A stretch of DNA of 64,000 nt from Alnus glutinosa (GCF_958979055.1 NC_084887.1:26096044-26160043), one strand, 5' to 3'; positions 51,501 through 64,000 are shown, numbered from the stretch's first letter. Made by a program: numbers and translations. Notes: generated by a model from the sequence alone, not told the origin.

Positions 51501-54500
51501 TGGTAATTAAGAGTTCCTGAGTGTAGAAGCTCTGTAAACCTGTTTCACTTGCATCACATTCCCTTTATGGTACCTGGGAAAATAATGTTACATAAATATG
51601 CTGTTAATTTGTGTGTGTGTGTTTGTGTGTATATATATTGGCAAAAGTGCCATTTAGTTTTGCAAAATGCTTTGTGCATATTTAATTTAATGAAAATAGC
51701 CTGCAAGAGGCCTGATTGTTGAATGAAAATCCTTCTAAATTCCAAATATTGTTTTAAAGCAACCATTTAGAAATTACTACAATCATATCAAGGAACAAGA
51801 CACTGATTATACTAATTGAATAAATAATAATTAGAATTTGATACTAGTTACCATTCTTTATAAAGGTTAACTACATCTATTTTATGTGCTTTGACGTAAT
51901 GTCAATAGTTTTTGACACTTTGATGTTCTGCTCTGTATTATCTTTTTGACAATAAGCAAGGTCTTACCTGACTTCTTGCTGTCCTTTTGTTTCTAAAAGA
52001 TCCTTCCCATTTCTTGTTGTCCAAAATTATTTTAGCTTTGTGGCTATTAGTTTTCATTATAACGTTCAGTCATGTATAGCTTCTCATTTTTAAATATTGA
52101 TAAAAGTCCACACAAATGGTGTGATTCAGCCACCACTTTTTCTCAGGATCCAAAAAGAAGAGGTCGTTTGTTGGCAATGTCAACTCAATGTTAGATATAC
52201 AGAATTTCAGTAGTTCATTTAGTATTGCTTATCCCTCAAGTTCCATAAACTGTGTGGATTCCAATGATGGGATTAGTCTAACAACATCTAGTCAGCTTCA
52301 TCGAGGTAAGCACTCTCAAATGAGTTTATCCGAAGCAGCTACACCAGTAATTGGAAGTGGTATCAATAACACTGATGGAGATTCAAATGAGGAACTTCAT
52401 GAAAGCTCAAATCAGATTTCAGCTCAGTTTAGAAAGCGTTCAAGGCCGTTTAGTTGGCAGCGTCAAAGAAAGCGAAGGCATTTAGATTTTGAAAAGACTA
52501 GGGTTAAGACCTCTTTTGCAACAATTCTTACCGATAAAGATGGCTTATCTGGGGGGCTCCAAAGTGGTGCAAATTCCAGCTCAAGTCCTTGCCGTGAAAA
52601 GGTATTCCATATGAAGGACCTTTGAGTCTAGTTCAAATTTAGTTTCATGAGATAGTGAGAGAAGATACAACCGGTAGCAACTGTTGAAAAGTGCAAGGAA
52701 CAAGAGGAATATGCTGTGGGTCAACTTTAACAAACAGGCTGAAGTGCATTTCGGATGCTTCCTCTTTTTCTTATATTAAAATATATGTAAAATCTTTCAT
52801 TACCAACAAACTAAGATTTGGTTGACATATACTTATTCATCAAAAAAAAAAAAAAACGAAGAAAGATTTGGTTCACATATACTCATATCAAGAAGATTGA
52901 ATGACTTTATGCCTCCCACTGTTGAACATTTTGATTTCTTTCAATGCAATGGTTGACATTTTCACTCTGCCATTGTGGTTTCTGCAGATGCCATGGCAAT
53001 GCTCTTGTTTTTTGGTATTGCAAGCTCCCCAGTCCCAGTTTGTCGCCAAAGGGGCTTATATTAACAGGCAATCAATATTTTATGACTCGGAATGTTCTTC
53101 ATCAGTTTTTCCGCGAAATCGTATCCTTCAATTCTTAAACATGTATGCAACTAATTTTTCATCTCCTCATTTTAGAGTTGCTTGCATTTTCTTTGTAACC
53201 AAATATGTTATTCATTTTGTGTTGTGCAACTATGCATCTTTTTTGCCTTATATTATTCGTCAGAGAGACATAGTTTGACATTAAATTAATGATGTTTAGT
53301 TTCTGTTACCTTAATAATCCCCAGATATACTAAGTTCTTTAAAGCCCAATCTTTCTAGTGCAAAGGTTCTCGCTGGCAATATCTTTGGCTTATGTGAAGT
53401 AAATGCAAGTGGTCAGTCAATGCCATGCTTCCAGAGTAGTGGCTTTTGTCCCATTGGATCTGCATGCCAGTAAGTTGCACAATCAAATTATTTACATTCC
53501 AGGTACTTTTTAATTGTAACATACTTATTGTGATTTGGTGATTTGTCATGGCACAAATATTGCTTTTTTGTTTTTGTCATGCATATTGTTTTCAGTTTGG
53601 TCTCTGCAATCCAAATTTCTTGTCACTGTTGAATATTCCGTACATTGTTCTAGCTCCCTTTCTAAATAGAATAGGAGAGTTATGCATCAGATGGTTCTCC
53701 CAATTATATACTAGTGGCAGTGGTTCTCTCGATAAGTATCAGGATTGCAACTTAAAGGCTCTGGAAAGGATTGAAGTCAAAATGGACCATAATGGGGCAG
53801 TGGAAGCTCTTTGTACCGGAATCTTACAGCCATTTTTCAACTAGACACTGGATGGAAATGATGATTTTTATTACCATGAGATTCTTTGGAAGGGACTTCT
53901 ACTGCGTTTTAGAGCACAGATGCACAAATTTTTTTTATAGAAGTATAAAATTGAGAGGAAACATCTAGCAATGTTATGATTATACTAGGGCTACTAATAT
54001 TGCAGTCAGCCCATATACCAGTTTTTTGTTGTTTTTAATTTTATTTTTTAAAAAATTAAAATTTCTGGTTTGTTGTGCTTCTACTTAACTGCTGTTTTTT
54101 TGGCTCTGCAGGTACCTCTCACTTGTTAAGTTGCTTAAAAGTCTCATACACAGGGCACAGTGTTGCCAACATTTGAGATTATTGGATAAGCATTGTGTTG
54201 TTCCAGCATTTGACAGATATGCTACTGGAAAATCTAGCACTATTTTTGAGGTCAGTATTGGGGAATTTGTGTGGTTTGTATGGTTGGAGGAGATTTACCT
54301 TTCACATGATGAGGTTACACCTTGCACAAATTTCCATTCATTTTTGACACCTTGGGTGTAGTATGTGCACACCTAGATAATGTTTAAATTGAAATCTGCT
54401 AGCATGTACGCAGTTTTTCTTTTTCTTTTTGATGTGGGAAAGGGTGTTTAAATGGGAGAGCTCATTATGGAATTGCACCTCACTAATTTAATAGAATTCC

Positions 54501-57500
54501 ATATGCTACCTCACTAATTTAATAGCTTCTTGCTTTCTCTAAGAAAAATATTATTCTTCTGAAGTTTTCATTTCAGGGGAATCAATCAAAGAAAAATGTT
54601 CTTGAGAAATCACATGGTTTCAATACTGCAAATTGCGAGCAAACTTCAAAAACCATTGAGCCTCAGTTTGAGGCAAATAAGTCTTATTGCTTGAGAAGTC
54701 AGGTAGTGTCGTTTATATGGGCTGTTATTAGGTGTATAGTTCCTACAGAGTTGTTAGGAATTTCTTATAACTGGAGAATGTTAAGGAGAAATATTGACAA
54801 GTTTATTCGGCTACGAAGATTTGAGAAATTTTCATTAAAGCAATGCATGCATCGATTGAAAACGTCGAACTTCCCATTTCTATCGACTCAACGTTCGTCG
54901 TGCTTCTTGAGTAATCAAGTGCTAAAATATACCATGAGGCAGAGTGTAGACATGAATTCGGAATTTACAAGATTGAATGATGCTACACATGTTTTGAAAC
55001 ATAAACATTTGCAAAGCTGGATTTTTTGGCTCTTTTCATGTCTAGTTGTGCCACTGGTGCAAGCGAACTTCTATGTCACTGAAACTGAGTTTGGGAAACA
55101 AGATGTATATTATTATAGAAAGTCAGTTTGGGAGAAGTTGACAAATAGGGCCATCTCTTGCTTGAAAGATCGGAGCTACCATGACTTGGATGCTGCAGCT
55201 GTTAGAAACATTATAAGCAAAAGACCATTTGGTTTCTCAAAGCTCAGACTTCGTCCAAAAGAAAATGGAATGAGGATGCTGGCAAATCTAACGGCATCAT
55301 CAAGAATGCCTGCACACAAGTCCGGCTTGGAAGCTCAATATTGCGGAATGCATAGAAATGGAAAATTTTGTCCTAAGAAAGTTAAATTTAATCATTTCAA
55401 GTCTGTAAATGCTGTTCTTCGTGATACACATACTGTTTTAAAAGGTCTACAGTTGGAAGAACCAGAGAAGTTAGGGTCATCAGTATTTGACTACAATGGT
55501 GTCTATAGAAAGTTATGTCCATTTCTAATTGGTCTTAAGGATAGACTGAAAACCAGGCCTGGTGTATTTGTTGTTGTTTGTGATGTACTGAAAGCATTTG
55601 ATTCTGTTGATCAGGATAAGCTCCTTTGGGTAATGAAAGATGTCATACTGAAGGATGAATATCTTCTTAAACAGTCTGATCAAGTAGTCTGCACAAAGAA
55701 ATCTTTGTGGGTTCATAAGAACCTTGTATCGATGGATCAAAATATCAGCGCTGCCAGAGTCACATCCTCCACTCCCTTCTGTTCACGGCATATTGTCCTT
55801 GTCAATGAGGTACTTTTTTAAAGTCACCGTCAAAGAAATTGTCTGGTTATATTTAATTCTATAGATCAAGTTTGGTTCCACTGAATAGACCAATAATTAC
55901 TGCATATGCTATATGCAAGACTCCTATCCCCCTTTTATTCTTCCAATTGTAACATGACTTTTAAAATCATCATTGAATTTGTGATTGATCACAATTGTGA
56001 TCCAATGGTGATTTTAAAAGTCATGTAACATTTTGGGAGATAAAAGGGGTATTGGAGTCTTGCATATAGCATTATTCTTTTTTTTTTTTTTAATATCAAT
56101 TTAGTCACTTAGTAGCCAGCTTGTTCTACCTGTACAAACTTTTTTTGATGAATAACAATTTTATTGAAAGAAAATGGCAAAGCCCTCATACACGAAAAGT
56201 ATACAAGAGAGATAATCACGTTAAAGGCATCTACAATAAAAAAAAATTAACAAGATTTAAAAGATTTGCTGAGGAGAAATTCAGAACATAGACTACAACC
56301 CAATCCAAAAGAGATATAGAACTGTAATAACTATTCCTACATATGCATTGCTTGTTTCTCTCTTATTTTTCCTTTAGGATTGCTTTGAGTTCGGCCTTTA
56401 GGCTTTGTATCCTTCTTGTCACTGGTTTTGCAAACTTGAAGGGAAAAATATAACTTTTCTTATGATAAAAACATGATATCTAGTTTGGGCATTGAAGCTT
56501 TGATGTTCGGAGTTATATGTCAACAAAGAAACATATCTGAATGCATCTTTTTCATTCACTCATTTTAAATATAATCGTTGGTATATTTGAAAAGATAAAT
56601 GCTGCTTAATTCAGAGCAATTGATATTGCTATGATTTTCAACCAAGAGATGTTGCTTGATGTTCTAAGAAATTAAAAGTCAAATCATCCTACTAGAAAAG
56701 TCAAAAAAAAAGAAAAAAGAAGAAGAAGAAGAAGAAGAAGAAGAAGAAGAAGAAATGCTCTGCTCTGAATTTTGATAATTGTCTACATTTTATATCTTTT
56801 CTTCTTACAGAAGTGGAGCAGATGCATGAAAAAAGAAGAGCTATTTTTTACTCTAAAGGAGCATGTTAAGTACAATGTGCTGCGATTGGACAAAAAGTTT
56901 TACTTGCAAGGTGTTGGTATTCCACAAGGAAGTATTTTGTCATCTCTGCTTTGCTCATTATACTATGGACATCTGGAAAGGAATGTGATCTTTCCATTTC
57001 TTGAGAAAACTTGTGAGCCCACTGCTGAAGATATATCTAGAAGACATATTTCTCATGATGCTTCTGCACATGAAAGCATTGAGGATAAATTTGACTCTCC
57101 CCCTAATTATATACTTCTTAGATTTCTTGATGATTTCCTTCTCATTTCAACCTCAAAGAAGCAGGCTGCTAGCTTCTTTTCGAGGTTGCGAAGAGGATTT
57201 CGTGATTACAACTGCTACATGAATGATGATAAATTTTGTCTCAATTTTGATATCGAACACACATCAGGGATTCCATCAAACAGGGTTTATGTGGGTGAGG
57301 ATGGTATTTCATTTCTTCGATGGAGTGGATTGCACGTCAACTGCTCAACTTTAGAAGTTCAGGCAGACTACACAAAGTTAATTTTCATAAATAATTTTGA
57401 TTTACTTTATTATCATTCTACTTGCCAGGTGTATCTCATGATCTTTTATCTGGAATTTTACATAGTGGTGTTCCTGTGGTCTCTGCATTTTTGTTTATTG

Positions 57501-58949
57501 GTGGACTATACCTTCAGATGCTAAGATTTTGGACCAAATCATAAATCTTGAAATCATTCCAAATAACAATCATGTTACGCATTAAGCTTTGCATCACTCG
57601 AAAATGTACATTATCTATAGTTCTACAAATTATTGATGTTATCATGAGTGTTGTCATTAACATTTGATATGCTAACAATGGTAAAGTAGCTTTCATATTT
57701 GGTTTTACCTCTCTTTGTCCCAAACAATTTTACTTTAGTTTCTTCTAGAAGTTGCCTTAATTTATTTTTACTTTATTGGACGCAACTCTTGTCAAGTTTC
57801 CAACTCGAATTTTTCAATACCACATTGTTAGCAACTTCTTCAATATGTTATCTGAGTTAAAACTTTAAAAACTGCGAGCAGTAGTCAAGTGATGTCCCAG
57901 CCCTCTTTCGAGCTTACTTAGTTTAATTTTTATGTTTATTAAATAGGTTTTATTTAAGGTAGCTCTGTGGTTGCTATTGGAGTGATGCTTGGCCTAATTG
58001 TTTGCCTCACAGTTTAGAGTTTAGAGCTTAGATTTTGTTGATATTTCGTTGGCTTGTAATTGGAGCTTTACATGTCACAGTAGCCAGTAGGATCTGATTT
58101 TGTAAAGATTGAGTGTACTATTTTCAGTTTTATGAAAGTTCAGTTTCTTCCTTGAGTAACTTGCTCTATACACTAAACAGGTATCTGAATAACCATTTAA
58201 GTTCGACTCTTACTGTCTGCTGGCAAGGCAAACCGGGCCGTCATCTGAAGAGAAAACTCTGTGGTTTTATGAGACCTAAATGCCATCCCATATTCTTCGA
58301 TTCAAATATAAATTCCGCAGCTGTGGTCAGATTGAATATATATCAAGCGTTCTTGCTATGTGCAATGAAGTTTCACTGTTATATTTGTGACTTATCGTAC
58401 TTGTGCAAACTTAGCACCGGATTCTATTTATCCATTATTGAAAGATCTTTGAGGTACGGGTGTAATTTTTGTTCTTTAATCAAATAGTGAATGTTGTTAT
58501 CAGATTTGCTTGTTAAGCTGCAGTTGAAGCCCCATGTAAAGTTGTTGAATGGTTTGCCTATGCTTTGACACACAATCTTTTGATTTAACAGCCATAAAAT
58601 TTAATCATCAAAAATTAAAATCACTTCTTTTTACTCTTCCCTTTTCATTTTATTGTTTTTGTTTGATTGATTTGTTAGGTATATGGATGTGCTCATAAAG
58701 AAACGGATTCGTTCTGCCTACTGTGGATCTGATTTCCGGCCAATTCTTCACATGGAGGAGGGAGAAGTTCAGTGGCTTGGATTATTTGCATATATTCAAG
58801 TACTGAAGAGAAAACAGTCACGGCATAAGAAGTTGCTATCTTCACTAAGGTCTAGGTTGGAACACAGAATGCCCGGGAGTGTGTCATCTCAACTAAAGTA
58901 CGCAGTTAATGCCTCGCATTCCTCTTTAATTTGGAAAATTAAGTACTAA
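48509..58949 (+). CDS. TERT: Telomerase reverse transcriptase, twelve exons, apparently intact
   Basis: Exons: 48509-48802, 50223-50300, 51161-51226, 51334-51502, 52147-52601, 52988-53120, 53325-53469, 54112-54250, 54577-55809, 56811-57376, 58181-58453, 58679-58949; 1273 aa with all phases closing. It is the catalytic protein of telomerase, copying telomere repeats from its RNA. The N-terminal region has LWRLFRHRAR and a Cys quartet (C39, C42, C47, C50). The RNA-binding region (about 540-690) includes FIWAVIRCIVPTELLG and the T motif FYVTETEFGKQDVYYYRKSVW-like block starting near 658. The RT domain shows motif 1 LRLRPKENG (about 716), motif A CDVLKAFDSV (Asp829), motif B' GIPQGSILSSLLCS (about 940) and motif C LRFLDDFLL (Asp1011, Asp1012). 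The plant C terminus ends SSLIWKIKY. Twelve exons is the plant norm. Intron 2 uses a GC donor (GATAAG|GCAAGC). A donor-like CAG|GTATG after the stop may start a 3' UTR intron. Confidence 0.97.
49131..49400 (+). mobile_element. TRIM element in TERT intron 1 (copy 1)
   Basis: LTR 49131-49207 begins TGTTAAAG and ends TTTAACA. It is followed at once by TGGTATCAGAGCC (49208-49220), the initiator Met-tRNA primer-binding site. The second LTR starts at 49334 and is cut short at about 49400 by a (TG)n tract. Interior about 126 bp. Confidence 0.8.
49889..50165 (+). mobile_element. TRIM element in TERT intron 1 (copy 2)
   Basis: A diverged sister of the element at 49131: LTR 49889-49965 (starts TGTTGAAG), primer-site remnant TGTTATCAGATC, interior with the same CAATTAAATATTCCACATGT block, and right LTR about 50090-50165 ending TTTAACA. 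It lies 57 bp before the exon 2 acceptor. Confidence 0.75.
52834..52862 (+). mobile_element. 29-bp poly(A) micro-insertion with 21-bp target duplication
   Basis: A 21-bp sequence starting AAGATTTGG and ending ACATATACT is present at 52813-52833 and 52863-52883 with one mismatch. Between them is only TATTCATC, an A run and cgaag. TTCATC followed by A residues is also the 3' terminus of the L1 fragment ending at 17896. It looks like a retrotransposition event that copied little more than the tail. Located in TERT intron 5. Confidence 0.65.
55906..56073. mobile_element. Hairpin MITE in TERT intron 9
   Basis: Inverted arms start ATGCTATATGCAAGACTCC on both sides and share CATGACTTTTAAAATCA. The whole 168 bp folds on itself about ATTGATCACAATTGTGATC-type palindromes near the centre. 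No coding sequence. Confidence 0.7.
56138..56330 (-). mobile_element. Possible L1 3' fragment in TERT intron 9
   Basis: TTTTTTTGATGAATAACAA, then ttttattgaaag and acgaaaagtatacaag resemble the inverted L1 3' ends in PME1. The right boundary and a target duplication were not found. Confidence 0.45.
56718..56754. repeat. (GAA)n microsatellite in TERT intron 9
   Basis: About twelve GAA units, 56 bp before the exon 10 acceptor. Confidence 0.9.
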
Positions 58950-59135
58950 ACTCAGGTATGTTACGAGTAGTATAAAAATTGAAACTTTTTCTTTTCATTT
59001 TTTGCATCACCTGTTGTATCCAATGTCTATGGACTATAATCCTTTCATTTTTTTTTTCTTTTTTTGTTTTGTTTTTTGTTATTTTATATAGTAAATGATA
59101 AATTGCTTGGCCATAGTACATCTTATATTTTAGTT

Positions 59136-59806
59136 AGGAAAATTACAAAATTGGTCATTGGGATTTGATCTTTTATCAAATAAGTCGTTGGGGTTTAAAA
59201 TGATCTTATAAACCTCCATGGTATGCCTTTGTATCAAAATTATTCATTTGTACAAATTCTGATAATTTTTTTTGACAAATTGTTTATGAAATTATGATTT
59301 CACCATCAAATAAAAACTTTTAAAACTGAAAAAATAATAAATAAATAAAACCTTGATGGTCAAACCACTCCCATAAGCCCTTGGATGAATCGATCACCCA
59401 CTCTTGCCGGCCATGGGCCCTTGGGAGTGGCTAAACCACCCATGGGTCTTTAGGAGTGGTTTGGCCAACCCCGGTGACCCAACAATCAATTTTGGAGTTG
59501 GGTAAACCACCCCCAAAGGCCCATGATTGCCAAGAACGGTGGCCAGCCACTCCTAACCTAAGGCCCTTGGGGGATGGTTTTGGTTGCTACCTAACTAGTA
59601 TATATATATAAAATTTAATTATCTATAAATTTTTATTTTATCGTAAAATTGTAATTTAACAAGGACAGTTAGAAAAAAAAGTCCAGAATTTATAGAGATT
59701 ATTTTGATGCAAAGCATACTATAGGGATTTATAAGACTATTTTGACAATCTAAAGATTTATTTCATACAAGGTCTAATCCCAGGGTCCAATTTAACAATT
59801 TGCCCT
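59136..59806. mobile_element. MULE-like MITE downstream of TERT
   Basis: Inverted arms: left AGGAAAATTACAAAATTGG, right (reverse complement) AGGGCAAATTGTTAAATTGG. Both then read TGGGATTWGAYC, and further in TTATAAAYCYCYATRGTATGC. The core is C/G-rich (ccaccc, ggtggt) like the elements at 26479 and 47551. Flanks share TTTARTT; the full duplication is unclear. Confidence 0.68.
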
Positions 59807-62745
59807 TTTAATTATTCGGTTAATTTTTTTTCTTCCAAATGTTTAATGGATATGAATTTGCAGATGCTTACAAAACAGTATCTAAACTACTGGCGCCTAT
59901 TTGAAGAACTAACACTAGTATACATTCAATTTTATTTTATTTTTTCCTATTTATTTATAAAAGTGTTGTCATTATTCAGTCCTATAAGCCACTCAACTCT
60001 AGGTTTTGTTGTTTTCTCATGATTCATTCACAAAGTGGGCATTAATGAATTTACGGCTGTAATTTGAAAATCTTCTATTTGGCTCCTCACTCCAGTTATG
60101 TGTTTAATAATTGTACAGATAATAATGCCCCGTGTATGTTATAGGAGATACATTTCCTTGGCAAGGACAACTGGGACAGGCTATAATCGTCTACAATTAC
60201 TTGCCTGAATATGAGAGAATTCGGACAGGTAGTTATAAGACCACTTATGAGACCTACCTGACCAAATAAAAGTTTGATTACCCAACTACTTATTTAGTTA
60301 AGTAAGTCTTATAAATGATTTTTCACAATCACCTTCTCGAATTCTCTTAAATTCGGATAAATAATTATAAATGATCCTAATCCGACTGAAACCTTAGTGA
60401 AGCACATGTTTCCGACTGTGAAACCAAAAATTTGGGCACAACAAAAAATTCAAACATCTAAGACCTTAAGTCTAGATTTTACAACCCTTTTTAAAATTTT
60501 TTTTTTTTTAAATTCGAATAATGCACAATCATTAAACTTAGAGAAATGTCATTTTGTATTTTTTTTGAGTCTTACAAATTTAATAATTAATTTTAAAAAA
60601 ATATAGATGAAAGAATGCAAAATAGCAAGTCTCTTAAATGTAACATCATCATGGTATTCTTTTTCTTTACTCCTATCATATAATTAGTGCAGCTCCCATA
60701 AAGGATAGGATCCCCTAGAAATGTAAAGAAATTGTACATTCTAAAGTTAAGAAATTTAGGCTGTTTTTTTGCATTCAACAACTTGGAAAATGTCACCAAT
60801 AAAAAATGTTCACATTACCCAGATAATTATTTTTTTTTTCCTTTCACTTTTGTAAGGACATTTTATTCTTCAAAAAATTAAAAGACAACTTTTAATTCAA
60901 AGCATTTTTATAACAAAAAAAAAAAATGCAATAACCCGATAAAATATATTCAATTCTTATCTATAACGTGCCACCTATTTGATAAGTGACATTTTTTCAA
61001 ACAATTCAATACAAAGAATGGCATGAATTTCATAATTTTAGAATCGAAATCCTTATCCATCCTTACAAATAATATCAAACCCTACCCCATTCATGTCTGG
61101 GGCGGGGGTGATGCTTCCCAATGTCGTTAGCGCCTCAAAGAATCTTGAACCACCGACACTCATTCCTTTTCACCCTCCATTAAAAGGAAAAAGCTTGGTA
61201 CACTTATTCACAAGCTGTGACTTGGCGGCTGTCGGCTGAATGGCCACGTACAGAAAACGTCAACGTCATATGTAAAAACTTGGCAGGTGGAGACATATCA
61301 ATTACTTCAAACGTCTGTCATGACTTGGGAAATAAAGATAGTGCTATGTTAATACTTTATATTAACACATTTTTTTAAAAAAAAAAAAAAATTAATAATA
61401 TAACATCATGCATATTATTAAACGCAGCGGCTTCAGCTGATTTATCCAAATCCAAACTATTAAACGACGAGTTTAGATATTGTATGATTTGGTTACATTA
61501 TTGGACAGAAGGTTTATGATAGAGGAGGCCACGTTTTTGTTTAGTTTCAAGAAACCCTAGAAAAATAAGCTGAGATTTTTGGTTTAGATATGTTATACGT
61601 GCGTTATCATGTTGTTCTTGCGTGGTCTATTCTGTTTTATCTTCCTTTTAAAGTTGAAATTTTTTGAAAGTGCGTTGTGCCAACTTTCGTACATATGCTT
61701 TAACTTAATGAACCGCTTCCCATCATGTTTTTAGAAGAATTCTCATAGGATGTCTCATTCTCTTTTCCATCCGGATCATGAGTGTAAAATATCTCCCCTG
61801 AAACCTCTTTTTCTCATTCAATTAGAAAAGAAAAAAAAAAGATTAATTAATTTCATTTTTTTTTAAAAAAAAAACAAAGTTACAATCTCTCCCCCTCGTG
61901 CGTGCGTGCGTGCGTATTCGGATTCTTGCCTTTTATGTTATAGAAAAACTTTGAATTAAAAACTGTCTTTTAATTTTTTGAAGAATAACACGCTTGGGTG
62001 TTCGATTTTTTAAAATCTAAATTCAACTATAATTTACTGCGCAAATTCCGAGGTAAAATAAAGTTGAAAAAGATGTTTGGATAGTTTGACTTCGTGAGAC
62101 AAAATTATAAAAAGTTGGATAAAACTTTATTTGTTTTTTAAAAATTGTGAATACTGATATAATTTGTTTTTGAAAAACAATGCACCCAAACATCCTAGTT
62201 AGCGTCTCCATAAAAGTGAAGAAAAAACTTTTTAGGAAGGAAATTCTTTTTGATTGTTTCAATAATATGCTATATTTTTAATAGATGACATTTTTCAAGC
62301 CATCTGATCAAAAAAAAAAATAACCAAAAAAAAAAAAGAAGCCCAAATTCGGTATATTCTAACATGTACATATATTGAGAAAACAGACATCTAAATATAT
62401 TTCTAAATAGCACGACATTGACTTAAATTTGCTATCGGACATCAGCTGTGTTTGTTTTTGTATTTTTGGGCTTATTTGTTGTTTCCCTCTCTCCTTGTTC
62501 ACCCCTGTCATTGTGTTTGGGTCCTTGTGACTCAATACACATTTCAAATCACCTTCAATGGTGACCCCAGCTTTGTGACATATGTACCTCGAGCCAGATG
62601 GCCCGCATTTTCGGAAGCATTGCTCCCGCGTACTTTCGTCCTTAGGTTTGTTCTTGGGTTGCCCTACCTTTTAGTTTTTTTTTTTTTTAATTATTTTTTA
62701 TTTATTTATTTATGTAATCTGTTTCTTATGTATCTAAAAAAACTC
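59807..62745. other. Intergenic, mostly AT-rich
   Basis: No gene is supported. A weak inverted repeat at about 60211-60348 (GAGAGAATTCGG at one end, CGAATTCTCTTAA at the other) may be another MITE. A short (GCGT)n tract lies at about 61900-61915. Confidence 0.45.
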
Positions 62746-64000
62746 CGAAAAATGCCAGTTGGGAATGTCTCTCTCTCCCCAAAAGACTTCCTTTCAAACA
62801 TTGTCGTCGTCGCTGGGGGAGGGAGGTCCAAGCCTCCTTCCCCCCGGCTTTGGGTTGTCTCCTTAGTTCTCTTGGACTAAGGTGGTTTTTTTTTCCTCCT
62901 TGGGTTTTCCCAGTGGAGGTAGAGTCTCCAAGCCACTAGGGCTGTGAAGTTTTGTCCCATCGAACTAGATCCGGTAGTGGTAGTTAGTCTCTTAGTCCTT
63001 TTAGGATTGTGGAGTGTTGTGTTTTTTAGTTTTTGTGTTCTTTGTGGTTTTATGGCAGAAAGGATCTCTCCATATGTGTAGAAGAGGAGTGGCCGTGTCT
63101 CCGATCGTGTCGACGGTGTGAGATCTGGCCGAGTGCAAATTTTCTCCCATCTTGAAGCCAAATCTATTATGATCTATCGCCTTCTGCTAGACACGTGTCC
63201 CTCAGCTATGTTCGACGTCACTCTCTGGTTCGGGTTCCGTCTTCTATGGTCGTGGTGTTTCTCGATGCTCGGCGCGTGCTGGGCAGGCGCTGGTTTATTT
63301 GCTTTTATTTCATTGCGCGTGACGGTCACGCACCGTCTATTTTGCTGTATTGGGTGATGGCCAGTGTAACGACCAAAGGAAAAGTGCTAACCATATCTGC
63401 GCTATCATTTCAAAAGGACTAGTCAATTTGGAGTTTCCTTAGAATTCCTTATAAAGTCCAGTTTCATTTAATAACTAGGCAATGTGGGACTTAACACTCA
63501 TAACTATCTTTATAAACCACTCACTCTATGTGTGCTACTCATCTTTCCAATATGGGACCGGAGTGTTACAAACTCTCCCTCTTAACTTTTCGACATCCTC
63601 GTCAGGGTCACGTCATGCAGTGCTCCAGTACCACATGGCCTGGCGTTACTAGGTAGCTTTGATACCATTTGTAACGACCAAAGGAAAAACGATAACTACA
63701 TCTGTTCTATTACTCCAAAATGACTAGTTAATTTGGAGTTTCCCTAAAATTCCTTATAAAGCCCAGTTTCACCTAATAACTAGACAATGTGAGACTTAAC
63801 ATTCATAACTATCTTTATAAATCACTCACTCTATGTGGGCTACTCATCTTCCCAATATGGGACCGGGATGTTACAATCGGTGCTTGGTGGTGTACATTTT
63901 GCTGTAGGGTGCTTAAGGAGATGGTGGTTTTCCTAGAGGTGGATTTGTGGGGGTGTTTCCTGCTTTGTTATTTGTTTGTTTGTAGTTTGGTTATATTGCA
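62746..64000 (+). mobile_element. Retroelement-like GC-rich segment related to 20061-21088, running off the window
   Basis: The block gctgggggagggaggtcc, then ctttgggttgtct mirrors cgccgggggagggaggtt, then ctctgggttgttt at 20150-20200, with similar further sequence. Composition differs sharply from the flanking AT-rich DNA. The TRIM at 63365-63875 interrupts it. The end is outside the window and no protein is recognised. Confidence 0.45.
63365..63875 (-). mobile_element. TRIM element with 206-bp LTRs
   Basis: Direct repeats 63365-63570 and 63670-63875, both 206 bp, begin TGTAACGACCAAAGG and end GTTACA. A 99-bp interior separates them. On the minus strand TGGTATCAAAGC (63667-63656) abuts the LTR with a 2-nt gap, the expected initiator Met-tRNA primer site, so the element is on the minus strand. 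No matching 5-bp target duplication was seen (gccag versus atcgg). Confidence 0.82.

Noticed and set aside
53548..53968. Open frames in TERT intron 7 (98 and 65 codons)
   Set aside because: The exon 7 to exon 8 join is continuous in phase and sequence; these frames match no TERT segment and I recognise no other family.

Overview
This is nuclear DNA of a flowering plant. Genes have AG/GT introns of 0.1-2.3 kb, intergenic DNA is AT-rich and full of transposons, and the proteins are plant types (AP2/ERF, NAC, PPR, plant TERT). The genes look like those of a woody eudicot, probably a rosid. I cannot name the species.

Seven cellular genes are supported. From left to right they are: the 3' part of a DREB-type AP2/ERF gene (+, 15-545); a nine-exon WVD2-like/TPX2-related microtubule-protein gene (+, 5362-11114); an intronless P-class PPR gene (-, 15515-13938); cytochrome c in three exons (+, 21659-25492); a NAC082-like transcription factor in four coding exons (-, 32420-29496) with a uORF-like peptide frame in its leader; protein phosphatase methylesterase PME1 in thirteen exons (-, 46645-40520); and a full-length telomerase reverse transcriptase, TERT, in twelve exons (+, 48509-58949). 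Exon coordinates come from splice sites plus reading-phase continuity, and each multi-exon model closes in frame. The genes are independent and share no operon or obvious pathway. PME1 and TERT are divergent neighbours about 1.9 kb apart.

Most of the rest is mobile DNA that can be delimited by its target-site duplications (TSDs). Two Mutator-like elements carry pieces of host genes (Pack-MULEs): 34413-39811 has 463-bp inverted ends, a perfect 9-bp TSD and fragments of a nodulin-like/MFS gene and a GARP (MYB-CC-type) gene; 27136-29194 has a receptor-like-kinase fragment. Smaller MULE-type MITEs, hAT elements, TRIM retrotransposons and truncated L1-type insertions fill the spacers and introns. 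One locus (about 15.8-18.4 kb) is a three-layer nest: a hAT element inside an L1 fragment inside a 190-bp tandem array.

The observations most worth follow-up are the NAC082 leader, where the body of a hydrophobic uORF peptide is open but its nearest AUG is one base out of phase; the two Pack-MULEs; the GC-AG intron of TERT; and a 29-bp insertion flanked by a 21-bp duplication inside a TERT intron.
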